Source: CAWGMT01 sp963823675 (GTDB taxonomy: Bacteria; Planctomycetota; Planctomycetia; Isosphaerales; Isosphaeraceae). Taken from it: a DNA stretch of 64,000 nt. The notes under the pieces were generated by a model, which did no database searches, was not told the DNA's origin, and worked only from the letters and a program-made list of their open reading frames with translations. Positions 35,581-47,039 of the stretch are shown here, in pieces (the first letter of the stretch is position 1; each line of letters opens with the position of its first letter). The translations under genes and the position numbers were made by a program. The stretch covers positions 630,077 through 694,076 of the forward strand of contig CAWGMT010000025.1 of assembly GCA_963823675.1 (NCBI GenBank). Direction: 5' to 3'.

Positions 35581-35735
35581 TCAGGCGAGCCGCGCGAGAT
35601 CCATGATGGCGGCCATGACGGAAGGGGTCAGGCGGTGCCAGTTCGCGACAAGCTCCTGTAGCGCCGCGTCAGTGCAGACATAGTGCAACCACTGGCACCC
35701 GTGGTCGACGCAAGCATCATGTGGCAAGACAATTC
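35581..35735 (-). pseudogene. C-terminal remnant of the same unknown protein as at 17196-17365
   Basis: The reverse frame reads ACVDHGCQWLHYVCTDAALQ, ELVANWHRLTPSVMAAIMDL, stop at 35581-35583. It is similar but not identical to the remnant at 17196. The upstream part is missing. Confidence 0.4.
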
Positions 35736-35810
35736 GTCGGCGAGATAGCAGGCATTACGCAGACATCAACTGAAGAATCGATAAACCGCTTCGTCGCGCC
35801 GATTACCAAG

Positions 35811-36407
35811 CTAGTGTTCCGCCAAGTCCAGCTCCTGCCGCAGCCGCGCCAACGCTCGCACCCACAGCATTCGCACGGCGCCCGAGCCTCGCCCCATGCG
35901 CCGGGCGATCTCGTCGTGCGAGAGCCCCTCGATGTTGCGCCAGAGGATGACCTCGGCATAATCAGCCGGGAGCTTGGCCATTGCATCGGCCAGGCGAAGT
36001 TCGAGCTCGTGGCGGCCGGCGCGCTCGCTGGGGGACGTGTCAGGCGCCGGGAGCAGATCGCCCAGTCGGCGCGACGATTCGGCCAGGGCCTGCTCCAGTG
36101 AGACCTCGCGGCCGAGATCGCGCCGCTGCGCGCCGCCGAAGCGCCGCCGCTCGTGGAGCAAGACACGCCCTAAGATCTGCCGCAGCCAAGCCGCCAGCTC
36201 GGCCTCGGTGCCGCCGCGAAACTTCGGCCAGTCGCGCACGGCCTCGAGCATGGTCTGCTGCACGATATCCGACGCGTCGAATTTCGCCCGGAATCGTGGT
36301 TCAACCTGAAGGCGGGCCAGCAGGCCCAGCCAGCTTCGATAGCGCTCGAGTGCCTCGGGTAAGACGGGATCAAACCGGGCATCCGCTGCTGGGTCCGTCG
36401 TCTTCAT
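35811..36407 (-). CDS. RNA polymerase sigma factor, ECF subfamily
   Basis: ATG 36407 (MKTTDPAADARFDPVLPEAL) gives 198 residues. Region 2 shows KFDASDIVQQTMLEAVRDW and AAWLRQILGRVL. Region 4 shows LPADYAEVILWRNIEGLSHD, then EIARRMGRGSGAVRML, a helix-turn-helix. Its ATG overlaps the stop codon of the upstream kinase gene (ATGA), so the sigma factor is translated after the kinase; more usually the sigma gene comes first. Confidence 0.88.
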   Translation of the reverse strand: MKTTDPAADARFDPVLPEALERYRSWLGLLARLQVEPRFRAKFDASDIVQQTMLEAVRDWPKFRGGTEAELAAWLRQILGRVLLHERRRFGGAQRRDLGREVSLEQALAESSRRLGDLLPAPDTSPSERAGRHELELRLADAMAKLPADYAEVILWRNIEGLSHDEIARRMGRGSGAVRMLWVRALARLRQELDLAEH

Positions 36408-39400
36408 GTGAGCTGAAATCGTCCACGGCGGCGCGTGCGGGCCAGCGACAACACGAACCGGCCAGCGGCCCGCGCAGCGCGGGCCGCCAGCATCAGTACG
36501 CCGGCGACATACGCTCCCCAAATGAGCGCCTGGTGCCATCCAGACCAATTGTAATGCTCGATCGCAGGCTTTGCGTGGCTAGCCCCCCAGAGCGTGAGCG
36601 TCAAGATCAGGACGGCCACGAGCACGGCGCCCGCGACGAGCACACCGATTTTCTTCCACCGCCCTTGGACGAGGGCCAAAACGAACGCAACCGTGTACGC
36701 AACGACCGGCAGGCCGCTAATGGAAAGCAAGGCCATGCGGAGCACAAAACCCCACTCATGTAGCGGCCACGGTTGCAGATAATCGGGAATGAGCGAAATC
36801 ACCGTTGAAGAGCCGGCCATGCTCACAGCGACCACTACCGGCAGCGCGATGAGGAGCCGCATGCTCCAAAAACGCCGGCGCGTCGCCAACCACAGTAGCA
36901 TTACTGGAAAGCAGACGTTGACGACTGTCGCACCCATTGCCGCGTGGATCAGCGGATCGTCATAGATCGGGTTTGGTCGAACCCAGGGAAGCCGCCGCTC
37001 CCGGCGCGGGTCGTCGTCGAGCGTCGGCGGCCGGGCCGTGACACCCGGCGCCACGCGATAACGGCCATCGGCCGAGGTCGGCATGGCCACACGGCAAATC
37101 GTCGTGCCATCGGGGCCAGCGAGCGCGCGGGTCAGGTTCGAATCGTCCCTTGTTTTCAAGATCGCGCGGGCCGGGCCGAGCGTCCACATTGGGCGCCCGG
37201 TTGCACCGTCAATGCCCAGCGATGGGTTGATGACCACGCTCGCAGGACGTCCCCGCGCACGGGCAATAGCTCGCGAACCGCCTCACGGGTCGGCAGCGAC
37301 CACAGCTCGCTCAAGTCGCGCCGGCATGCGCGCAAAGAACTGCCGTCGTGAAAGAGCAGCTCGTCGTGGCCGTCGCCGTCGAGGTCTGCGACCCAGAGCC
37401 CAGGCAGCGAGCCTTTTTCTAAATCGCGGCCGGTCCGTTCGTGGCCCTGTGCATCGAGGATCGCAACGCGCCGCCGCCCCGCCGCGGCGCCGAAACTGGT
37501 GCACACGTCCCTGCGTCCCGTGCCATCGAAATTGCCGAGGTGAAGCCGTGGAACGTTGTCAGGTTCATCTTGAGCGGCGCCGCACCGCCATGACCAGAGC
37601 GGCTTGCCCGACTGGCCATCAAGCGCCGTGACCTCGGTCACGCCGCTTGCACCTTTCGGCGGATTCTCGCTCACGACAACGTCCAAGCGTCCATTGCCAT
37701 CGATATCGCCGACGGCGAAAACCGGCGGCGCCGCCGCATTCGGATCGAACGCATGAACCCAGCGGGTGTGGCCGTCCGTGAGCGACAAGACCCGCAGCTC
37801 AGGCGAGCTCGTCCCTAGGCGGGCCTTAGCGCGGAGCAGCACGACGATTTGCCGATCACCGCTACCGTCAAGGTCCGCGATCTCGTGGATGAAGCCAACG
37901 GGCCTGTTTGCGCCCCGTTGGTAGTCGGCAAGGAGAACGTCCCAAACCACGCGGCCGTCGCGTCCGGAAATCCGGGCCAATCGGTGCTGACTATCGACGG
38001 GCCCCGGAAACCCAGGAAGGTGAAGCCAGAGGACGTACATCAGGAATACATCGGGCGAGCCGCCGGGATTGCACGCCCGGCCATCGATTCCTTCGATGTC
38101 CCGCCCGGCAAGTATCCGCGCGCCCATCGTCGGCGAAACCGCTGTCGACCAGAGCCACTTGCCCGTGCGGCCTGAAAGTGCATCCAGCGGCAGCGTGTCG
38201 TCGGTCTTTCCGGGCGGCGGGGCCACCCTCTTACTGACGACGAAATCCGCGACTCCATCACCGTCGAGGTCGCCTCCGGGAAGGGCCAAAGCCATGAAGC
38301 GACACCCCATTGTGCGCCCCAGCCCGTAAACCCGTTTCTCCCACGCGTCGAGCCGCGTTTGCCAGATCAGGCGGCCATCTCGGCCCGAACGGGCGAGAGC
38401 TGTCTGGCGATCCACCGGCCGAAGAGGCCAGATCGGAGGAGCCTCGAAGTCGTTGCTCAAGAGGTCGCTGATCCCATCGCCGTCAAAATCCCCCGCTGCG
38501 TGCAGTCCGTCGAGCGCCCGCCAAGCTTCGGCCGGCTCGGCACGGATCGCCACCAGCTTGCCGTCGACCGCGCCCCATAAATCGGCGAGGCCGTCGCCGG
38601 TCAGGTCGGCGACCTTGGGCGAAGTCAGGCCGGGGACGGTGTGCTCTTCGATGCCCGTGGCAGCCGCAAGTAGATGGACTACCGGCGTGTCCGGCGGGAA
38701 CCAGCGATAGTCCGGGTCTGCTCCGGACTCCTGTTTTCCACCGATCGGCAGCGCCAGCATCGGCCAGCCGTCCGATCCGAGGCCCCACCAGAACGCGGAA
38801 CCTGTCGGCGTGGTGTCGGCATTGGTGAGCTCGGTGCGCCAGTGCCAGAGTCTGTGCCCCCCCTTACCGGAAACCGCATCGACATAGATTCGGCTCGGCT
38901 CCGGCAACTGACCTGGACGAGCCTCATGCGGGCGCTCAACGCTACAACGCGAGATGACCACGACGTCACGTACCCCGTCGGCATCGAGATCGGGTGCGGC
39001 CAGCAAGTGAATCAAGCCATCCCAAGGACCACCCTCCATGATGGGCCAGAGTGGACAGTCCCACCGGGGCTCGCCCGTCGCGCCATCGAACATGCGAATA
39101 CCGCCGTAGCGCGGCCACCCAAGCGGCCCAAGCGTATCGGGATTGTGAACGAAGTCGGGAACCACGATCTCGGCGCGACCATCGTTGTCGAGGTCGGCCG
39201 CCAGAGGCCAGTCTCTCACTGCCACGGCCGGCTTGGGCCTGTACCAGGCATCCAGCGTCTTGGCCCACACACGTTCTCGCCGCGCCGTCGAGAACGCCAC
39301 CAGCGTCGGCTTGATGAAGGGCTCCTGGACAGGAGGCTTGCTGTGCTCGAGTGCGAGAACTTCCATGACACCGTCGCCGTCGAGGTCCGCAAACTGGATT

Positions 39401-41682
39401 GGCCCGACCGGCGTGAAGCCCAGTTCGAGTGCCGGAGTCGTCACCCGGCCGGTCGCAGGGTCGAGGCCGATCCACTTCGATCGATCGACCAGGGCCACGA
39501 ACGGGCGTTTCGGCTGGAAGACGTACTTGATGCCATGGTCAAAGCTCTCACCCGTAAGGTCCGTGAACTTTGGGTCGATCGCGTAATTCCAAAGCTCCTT
39601 GCCCGACCTGCCGGACACGGCCACGACAATGCGCCGGCCTGTGAGAAGTCGATAGATTGGCGTACTCCATCCCCTATTCTGGCTCGGCTGGGTTACGAGC
39701 GCTGCGGGATCTTCGAAAAGGGCGAATTCCGCGATCAGGTCCATCGTGCCGTCGCCATCAACATCGACCGTGGCCGGCGCGCCCACGATCCGGCCAGGCA
39801 GACGGACGTCATCGGCCGAACGCGGCGTCCCCGGTTCGCCGGGATCGGCCGAGTACGTCCAGAGCAGCGCGCCATCCTCGCCCGACAGAGCCAAAAAAGA
39901 AGGCGTCCCGCGAATGGCCCAGACGAGGTCGGCCGTACCGTCGCCATCGAGATCGGGCGTGGGCTGGACCAGCTCACCCGGTCGTTTTTTATCCCCGAAA
40001 TGAGACAGCCGGCGCAGCGCGGCAACCGGGTCGCGCTCGGGACTCCACGGCCGCGCGGGCCGCGCGGCGTCCCAGATCGGCTTGCCCGTCGATCCATCAC
40101 GCCGAATCAAAGTCTCGCCATTCCACTCGATGAAGTCGGCCTTGCCCGGCCTGAACGTGACAGATTCGGTGACTGATGAAAATGGGATGGACTCGGCTCC
40201 CAGCAAGCGGTTCTCATCCAGCGTCAGGTGGTGAGCTCGCGTTTCGCCGCGATGGAATGCGACCCTATAGGTTTGGCCGAGCAGCCCCGCTCCCCGAACG
40301 CGCAGGCGGTAATCGCCGGCCGGCAAGGTGATGACGGCGCGAGCACCGACGTCGAATGGGTCGGTGATGGGCTGATCGCTCCCAGACTCGGGCAGCACTT
40401 CAGCCGCAAGCGGCGGGCCATCCGCAGTGAGCTCCACCCGGCCAAGCCGCCATTCCGCATAGTAGCGCCAGCTTACAAGCGCGGCCGCCATGAGCAGCAC
40501 CGTGGCCGCCGCGGCGACGCCGGCGCCGGCCAGCGTCTTCTTCCGCTGGCGGACGTAACGTACGATCCGCTCGACGACAGGCGTCCGGCGCGCCTGGATT
40601 GGCCGCCGTTCGATAACAGCCCGCAGGTCGCTCGCCAGCGCCTGCGCATTCTGATAACGCTTGAGCGGCTCCTTGGCCAGGCACGTCAGGATCACCGTCT
40701 CGAGGTCTCGCGGCAGGCCAGCCCGAAGCTGTCTCGGCCGCGCGGGCTCTTCGGTCAGGATCTGAACGATGACGAGCTGCGGCTCAGCCGGCCCGAACAG
40801 CGGCCGGGCCGTCGCTAATTCATAGAGGGTCGCGCCCAGGCTGTAAATGTCGGTGCGGCGGTCGACCGGCTGCTGGAGCGACGCCGCTTGCTCAGGGCTC
40901 ATGTACCGCGGCGTGCCCATCAGTGTGCCGTAAACGGTCAGGGTCGCCTCATCCATCCGCTTGGCCAGGCCAAAATCGGTCAGCCACACCACGCCGTCAC
41001 CATCGAGCAGCAGGTTCGACGGCTTAATGTCGCGGTGGATCACCCCGCGCTGGTGGGCATGCGCCAACGCCTCGGCGGCTTGGAGGCCCCACGCGGCAAC
41101 TAGGTCGCACGAGAGCGGCTTGCCCGATCGCTGGGATTCAGCCAGAACGTCGGCCAAGCTTCGTCCCGCGATATACTGCATGGCGTAATAGTGCACGCCG
41201 CGCTCGCAGCCGACGGCGAAGATCGGCACGATGTTGGTGTGGTGCAACCGCGCGACCGTCTCGGCCTCGCGCTGAAAGCGCTGCATCGCTTCTTGATCGG
41301 CCACGACGCCAAATCGCAGCACCTTGAGCGCGACCACACGGCGGAGCGAAGTCTGCTCGGCCTCGTAAACGACACCCATCCCGCCGCGGCCCACCTCACG
41401 GATGATCCGGAACTCGCCCAACGTCGCCGGTAGATCGGTCGCCGGGCCTGTCGCTTGGTGGATGAACTCGATGCCGGCAAGACAGGCTTCGAGCTGCGTC
41501 GCCAGCTCGGGATGGGTCTGCACAAGCAGGCGGCGATCGGGGGCCCGACCCGCCTGGAGTGCGGCCATGTAGTTGTCCAGAATGCTCGCCAGCTCCCCGG
41601 CAGAGTTGGGCGTCGGCGCCTCCTCCAACTCGTCGGGGCCGGTGGTCAGAGGCTCGTCTGCGATCGCGTCGGGCTCGGCCAT
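36404..41682 (-). CDS. Membrane Ser/Thr protein kinase with FG-GAP/VCBS-like ectodomain and C-terminal membrane segments, one frameshift
   Basis: ATG 41682. Kinase domain at about 90-355: GRGGMGVVYE (99-108), VALKVL with Lys120, VIHRDIKPSN with catalytic Asp218, DFG at 236-238, SPE at 262-264. A membrane segment lies at about 384-406 (LAGAGVAAAATVLLMAAALV). A PEGA-like beta domain follows, then about ten FG-GAP/integrin-type repeats with calcium-binding loops (DLDGDGTADLVW, DVDGDGTMDLIA, DLDNDGRAEIVV, DLDADGVRDVVV and others), probably a propeller outside the cell. Near 37235 a base is missing; the next frame continues NPSLGIDGATGRPMW and ends with about five membrane segments (36404-36950). 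It overlaps the downstream ECF sigma gene by ATGA. Complete, it would be about 1,760 residues. Confidence 0.82.
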
Positions 41683-41957
41683 CTGCGGTTATTTCCTTGA
41701 CGGGTTGCACCGTAGCTGTCAAAAGACATCCTCCCATCGATCATAGGGCCGGAAACGGCGTCGATGTCACGCAAAATCTCGGCGGACTGTCTGCTCGCCT
41801 TCTCGACTGGGACGCCGAACACCACCCTGATTGTTGTGCTTTTTCCGGTCCCGAATGGTCGTCCGCGCGCAGTTCCGTTTAGAATGCACCCCCGGCCACG
41901 TAACACGGAAAGTCGATTCCTGTCCAGAATTGGCAGCGGCGCGCAGTCTAAGTTCTT
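41683..41957. promoter_or_regulatory. Divergent intergenic region between two kinase/sigma units
   Basis: A 275-bp gap separates the leftward kinase-sigma pair from the rightward sigma-kinase pair, so promoters for both should lie here. No confident box pair is seen. A short stretch ATTCCTGTCCAGAA near 41925 recurs near 46970, before the giant secreted protein gene. Confidence 0.4.
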
Positions 41958-42622
41958 ATGGATACCAACGAAGTGGAGGAAAACTCGCGAGATGGCCTGG
42001 GTCGCGCTCGGGTTCTTGCGCCCGGAGCCGATCGCGTGGACTGGGGCCAGTTCCTCTCGGCCCATCGCGACCGCCTGCGGCGCATGGTGGCCCTGCGGCT
42101 CGATCAGCGGCTGCGCGGCCGGATCGACCCGTCGGACGTGATCCAGGAGGCGTTCCTGGAGGTCGTCGAGCGACAGTCTGAGTACGAGCGCCAGCCGGAT
42201 CCCATGCCGCCGTTCTTGTGGCTGCGGTTCCTGACGCTCCAGCGGTTGCAGCTCGTGCATCGCCAGCACCTCGGGACCCGGGCCCGGGACGCCGCGCGCG
42301 AGGTGTCGATCCACGGTAAGCCCTTTCCGGCGGCGAGCTCGGCCGCACTGGCGGCGCGGCTCTTGGGCCACGACACCCGCGCCAGCGAGGCGGCCATCCG
42401 CGCTGAGCGGACGCAGCGGCTCCAGGGGGCCCTCGAGGGGATGGACGCCATCGACCGGGAAGTGCTGGTGCTACGGCACTTCGAGCAGCTCGGCAACGGC
42501 GAGTGGCGCGGGTGCTGGGTCTCTCCGAGTCGGCGGCCAACAAGCGCTATATCCGGGCCTTGAGACGGCTCAAGGCGATACTCGCCGCCCTGCCGGGCGG
42601 AGAGAAGGAGGTCTGGCCATGA
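41958..42622 (+). CDS. RNA polymerase sigma factor, ECF subfamily, frameshifted in region 4
   Basis: ATG 41958. Region 2 shows LRLDQRLRGRIDPSDVIQEA, FLEVVER and PPFLWLRFLTLQRL. Region 4 starts with LEGMDAIDREVLVLRHFEQL. At about 42503 (GAGTGG, expected GAGGTGG) one base is lost; the next frame gives VLGLSESAANKRYIRALRRL, the HTH helix, and ends at 42622 in ATGA overlap with the kinase gene at 42619. Without the shift it would be a normal ECF factor of about 220 residues. Confidence 0.8.
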
Positions 42623-45600
42623 GCGCTGGATCAACGCCGGCGCCGGACGACGATCTCCTGGGGCCGATTCTCGAGTCCTTCGTGGGTCGGTTCCGTCGCG
42701 GAGAGCGGCCGTCGCTCACTGAGCTTATGGCACGACACCCCGAGCTCGCCGGTCAAATCCGCGAGCTGGTCCCCGCGCTCGTGGACCTGGAGCAGCTCGC
42801 GGGCTCGCCCCGCGGACCGGGTGGGTCCGCGAAGCACACAGCGGCCTCGGCCATCACCCGGGATGAGGGCCCGTCGCCCGAGCGGTTGGGCGACTATCGC
42901 ATCCTCCGCCGGATCGGCGGCGGCGGGATGGGCGTGGTCTATGAGGCCGAGCACGTGGCGCTAAGGCGGAGCGTGGCGCTCAAGGTCATGCTCCCGCGTC
43001 TGCGGGACGACCCGAGATACTTGCGGCGGTTCCAGAGCGAGGCCAGCCTGGCGGCCGGGCTGCACCACACAAACATCGTCGGCATCTTCGACTACGGCGA
43101 GCAGGACGGGGTCTGCTATTACGCGATGCAGTTGATCGAGGGGCAGCCCTTAGACCGCGTCCTGTCCGACATCCGTCTGTTGCGCGAGGGTTCGCAGCAG
43201 GGCGATCCTGAGAGCGGCTCCAGCGGCCTGGGGATCACGCCGGCAGCCGGCTCGGCCGCCGCGCGGGGGCTCTTGACCGGGCGCTTCGCCGTGGCCATGA
43301 CGGCCAACGCGGTCGCGGATGCCACCCTCCCGATCGGGGTCAGCGATCCGGAAGGAACGGGATCCTTCGAGATGGGCGCGGAGGCGATGGAGCCGGCCGA
43401 CCTGCCGTCGGATCGGCCGTCGTCACTCGGATCGTCAACGCTGGGCCCCTCGGGTGAGCTGCGCTACTACCGCGAGATCGCGCGGATTGGCGCCCAGGTG
43501 GCCGACGCCCTGGAATACGCTCACCACCGCCGCATCGTCCATCGCGACATCAAGCCGTCGAACCTGCTGCTCGACGCCCAGGGCAACGTCTGGGTGACCG
43601 ACTTCGGCCTGTCGCGGTTCGGGGATGGCGCCGACCTGACCCAGTCGCGCGAGCTGCTGGGGACACTCCGCTACATGGCGCCCGAGCGGCTCCGCGGCAA
43701 GTCGGACCGTCGCAGCGACGTGTATTCCCTGGGGGCGACCCTGTACGAGATGGTGGCCCTGCGCCCGCCCTTCGAGGAGGCCGACGAGATCCGGCTGATG
43801 GAGCGCATCCGGAACGACGCCCCGCCGTCGCCGCGGCAGCTCGACCGGAAACTCCCGCGCGACCTGGAGACCATCCTCCAGAAGGCGCTGGCCAAGGACC
43901 CGAAGGACCGATTCAGCTCAGCGGGAGCCCTGGCCGAGGAATTGCGGCGGTTCATCGACGGGCGGCCGATCCGATCGCGGCCGGTGTCGGTCCCCGAGCA
44001 GTTCTGGCGCTGGTGCAAGCGCGACCCCTGGCTGGCCGGTGCGAGCATCGCCGCAGTAGCCGTAACGTTCTTGCTGGCCCTCGGGTCGATGGCCGCGGCG
44101 ATCGTCTATCGCAACCAGGCCGAGGCGCTGCGGGTGGAGCGGAATCGCTCGGATGGGGCGTCGCTCGATGCCAGCCGACGGGCGGTCAACGCGTATACGG
44201 CCCAAGCCCGAGCCGGCCGGTTCAGCCGCCGCCCCGGGCAGCGCTTCGAGACTCTCGATGCGGTGAAGCAAGCCGTGAAGCTGCTCGACAGCCTCCCGCC
44301 GGCGCCGGATACCGCCTCCCGGCGCGACGAGCTCCGCGACCTGGCGATTGCCGCGCTGGCCTTGCCCGACCTCAGGCCGACCGGCCAGGTCATCGCGCGC
44401 CCATCCCGCGTGATCTGTACCGCGTTCGATTCCACGATGTCCCGCTACGCGCTGCGGTTCCGCAATGGGACGATCTCGGTCCGCCGCGTCGCCGACGACC
44501 GGGAGATCGCCCCGTTCCGGGCCCGGGGCGATCGCGACGTCGGGATCTACTTCAGCCCCGACGGCCGTTACCTGGCGGCCACCCATTTTCCCGGCGGAGC
44601 CCAGACGGTCTGGGATGTCGATCGGCGCGTCGTCGCCGTGGGCGATCCGGACCCCATCCCCCTGGCGGCGCGCTTCAGCCCGGACAGCCGTTCGATCGCC
44701 GTGGCCCTACGTGGAGAGCTTGCTGTCTACGACCTGACAACTGGCCGGCCCAGCCGCCGCTGGCCCGGGAGTTATAGCGGCCTGGCCTTCCGTCCGGACG
44801 GGACCCAGATCGCGGTCATTGACGACCAATCAAAGCCTCCGAGCTGTAGGATCCTGGACGCCGAATCCGGCCGGCAGGTCCGGGCGTTCCCCTTGCGGGT
44901 TCTCGTTGGTGATGTCGCCTGGAACCCCGACGGCACCATGCTGGCCACGACGACGCGCATTTCGGAGTCCAAGATCGACCTGTGGGATGTCGCGACCGGC
45001 ACGCGCAGGGCGACTCTTCTAGGTCTTGGCAATCTGGGATTGCGCACGTCCTTCCATCCGGCTGGTACGCTGCTGGCCAGCAATGGCTTTGAAAGTCGTC
45101 TCCGGCTGTGGGACCCGATCATGGGCCGGCCCCTGCTGGACGTGACGAGCGGCTCCGGACCCGACTTCAGTGCGGACGGAAGGATCGACGTCTCCAACGA
45201 GGACAAGCTGATCATCCATGAAGTCAACCCCGCCAGGGAGTATCGGTCGTTCGTCTATCCCCTCGTTAAGCCGACCCATTTTGATGGGCTGACCGTACGA
45301 AATGACGGCCGGATGCTCGCCGTCGGGACCGATGCAGGCGTGTTACTTTGGGACCTGGCCCGTGGCACCGAGCTCGCCTACATGCCGATCCAGGTCGCCT
45401 GGCACCTGATGTTTGAGGAGTCGGGCGACCTGATCACCAGCGGCCCTCTGGGCGTGAATCGGTGGCCGATCCAGGTTGAACGCTCGCCGCGGCGAGGTCC
45501 GCATCGGTCCGCCACGCCTGCTTCCGGTACCGGGGTTGAATTGCGGCATTGCCGAGGACTCGTCGGGTCGGATCGTGGCCAAGGCCGACCATGGCTTTGC

Positions 45601-46937
45601 CTACGTGGCCACTCCGGAGGGGACGCGCCGTTTGAGCTCTCTGAACGACTGCCGTTCTGTCGCCGTCAGCCCGGACGGGCAATGGCTGGCAACCGGCACT
45701 CACGTCGCGAGTCACGGGGCCCAGGTTTGGCGCATCTCTGACCTCACCAAAGTCGCTGACCTGCCCATCGATTATGGTACCGTGGTCCTCTTCAGCCCCG
45801 ATGGGAAATGGCTCTTGACCACGGCTTCTCCCTGCCGGCTCTGGGAAGTCGGCACGTGGCGCGAGGTGCGACGGATTGGTGACGTGGCCGGCTGCTTCTC
45901 CCCGGACGGCCGGTTGCTGGTAGTCCAGCAAGGTAACAAGCTGATCCGCCTGGTGGAGACGGAAACCGGTCGCACGCTGGCGCGGCTCGAGAGCCCTGAC
46001 CTCTGCCCCGTCGTGCCGACTTTCAGCCCGGACGGGTCACGGCTGGTCGTGAGCACAAACGACGGCCCGGCCGTGCATGTCTGGGACCTGCGGGCCATCC
46101 GGAAGCAACTGGCCGGGATGGGCCTCGATTGGGATGCGCCCGCCTATTCCGCGGACGACCCGACTGACCCATCGGCGCCCCCGTTAACCTCCGTGCAAGT
46201 CCGCTACCAGGGAGACGGGATCGCCGAGGGAGCCGCCCTGGCCCGCGAGGGTCGATGGGACGAGGCGGCCAGCGCCTATGCGCGGGCCTTCAATGAAGGG
46301 GTCCTGGACCAGGCGGAGCGTTGGCTCGAACAGGCGATCCTTCGCCTGGCGGTGGGCGACGCCGCGGGATACCGTCAGAGCTGCCAGCGCATGGTCGATC
46401 GGTTCAATATCTTGAAGAGATTTCAACCAGCGGGGCTCGAGGATCCGGCTTACGTGAACAACTGGCACGGCTACACCGCTCACACACTGGCCCTGGCCCC
46501 CGGCGAGCCGCGCCAGGCGGCGCAGGCCTTGCAACTCGCCACGAGGTGGGCCCAGGCGACGCACCCGGCGTCGTCCGAGCAGGTGCTCGGGCTGGCCCTC
46601 TACCGTGCCGGACGGTTCGCCGAGGCCGATACGCGGCTGCGGAGCTTCCTCGACCGTGACCCCAGACGGGATGACCACGTCCTGGACTGGCTGGTCCTGT
46701 CCATGGCCAATCAGCGGCTCGGCCGATCCGAAGATGCCCGACTCTGGCTGGAGCGGGCCGAGGCGCTGGGTCGCGGTCCGGTTGACAGGGCGGCCGGGCG
46801 GAGTCGATCGAGCCGTCCCCGAAAACTGGATGTGGAGAGACGCGATCCTCATGCACCTCTTGCTCCGCGAAGCACGCGCCTTATTTGGCGCGAATCAGAC
46901 GATGTTGCCCGAAAACGTCTTCGCGCCCGCGTCCTGA
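42619..46937 (+). CDS. Membrane Ser/Thr protein kinase with WD40-like and TPR-like C-terminus, two frameshifts
   Basis: ATG 42619. The kinase has IGGGGMGVVYEAEH near residue 100, SVALKVM with Lys122, a Gly/Ser/Pro-rich insert of about 100 residues in the hinge region, then IVHRDIKPSNLL and VTDFGLSRF near 305-330. One membrane segment follows (ASIAAVAVTFLLALGSMAAA). The outside part has WD40-like blades (FSPDGRYLAA, FSPDSRSIAV, VSPDGQWLAT, FSPDGSRLVV) and then TPR-like helices (LAREGRWDEAASAYARAFNE). Frames shift near 45478 and 46790; the last frame ends ALFGANQTMLPENVFAPAS at 46937. It is translated with the upstream ECF sigma gene (ATGA overlap) and likely regulates it. Confidence 0.82.
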
Positions 46938-47039
46938 TCGTTGCACCCATCTCTTTGGCAATTCTTGCCGAATTCCTGTCCAGAAAGCCCCCCCGCGCGC
47001 AGTCCTTTACCTCGTGTGCAGGGAGAGCGCTCACCATCG

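Noticed and set aside
38674..40176. 500-codon plus-strand frame within the FG-GAP kinase gene.
   Set aside because: No motif; the minus strand has repeated DxDxDG loops and membrane segments.
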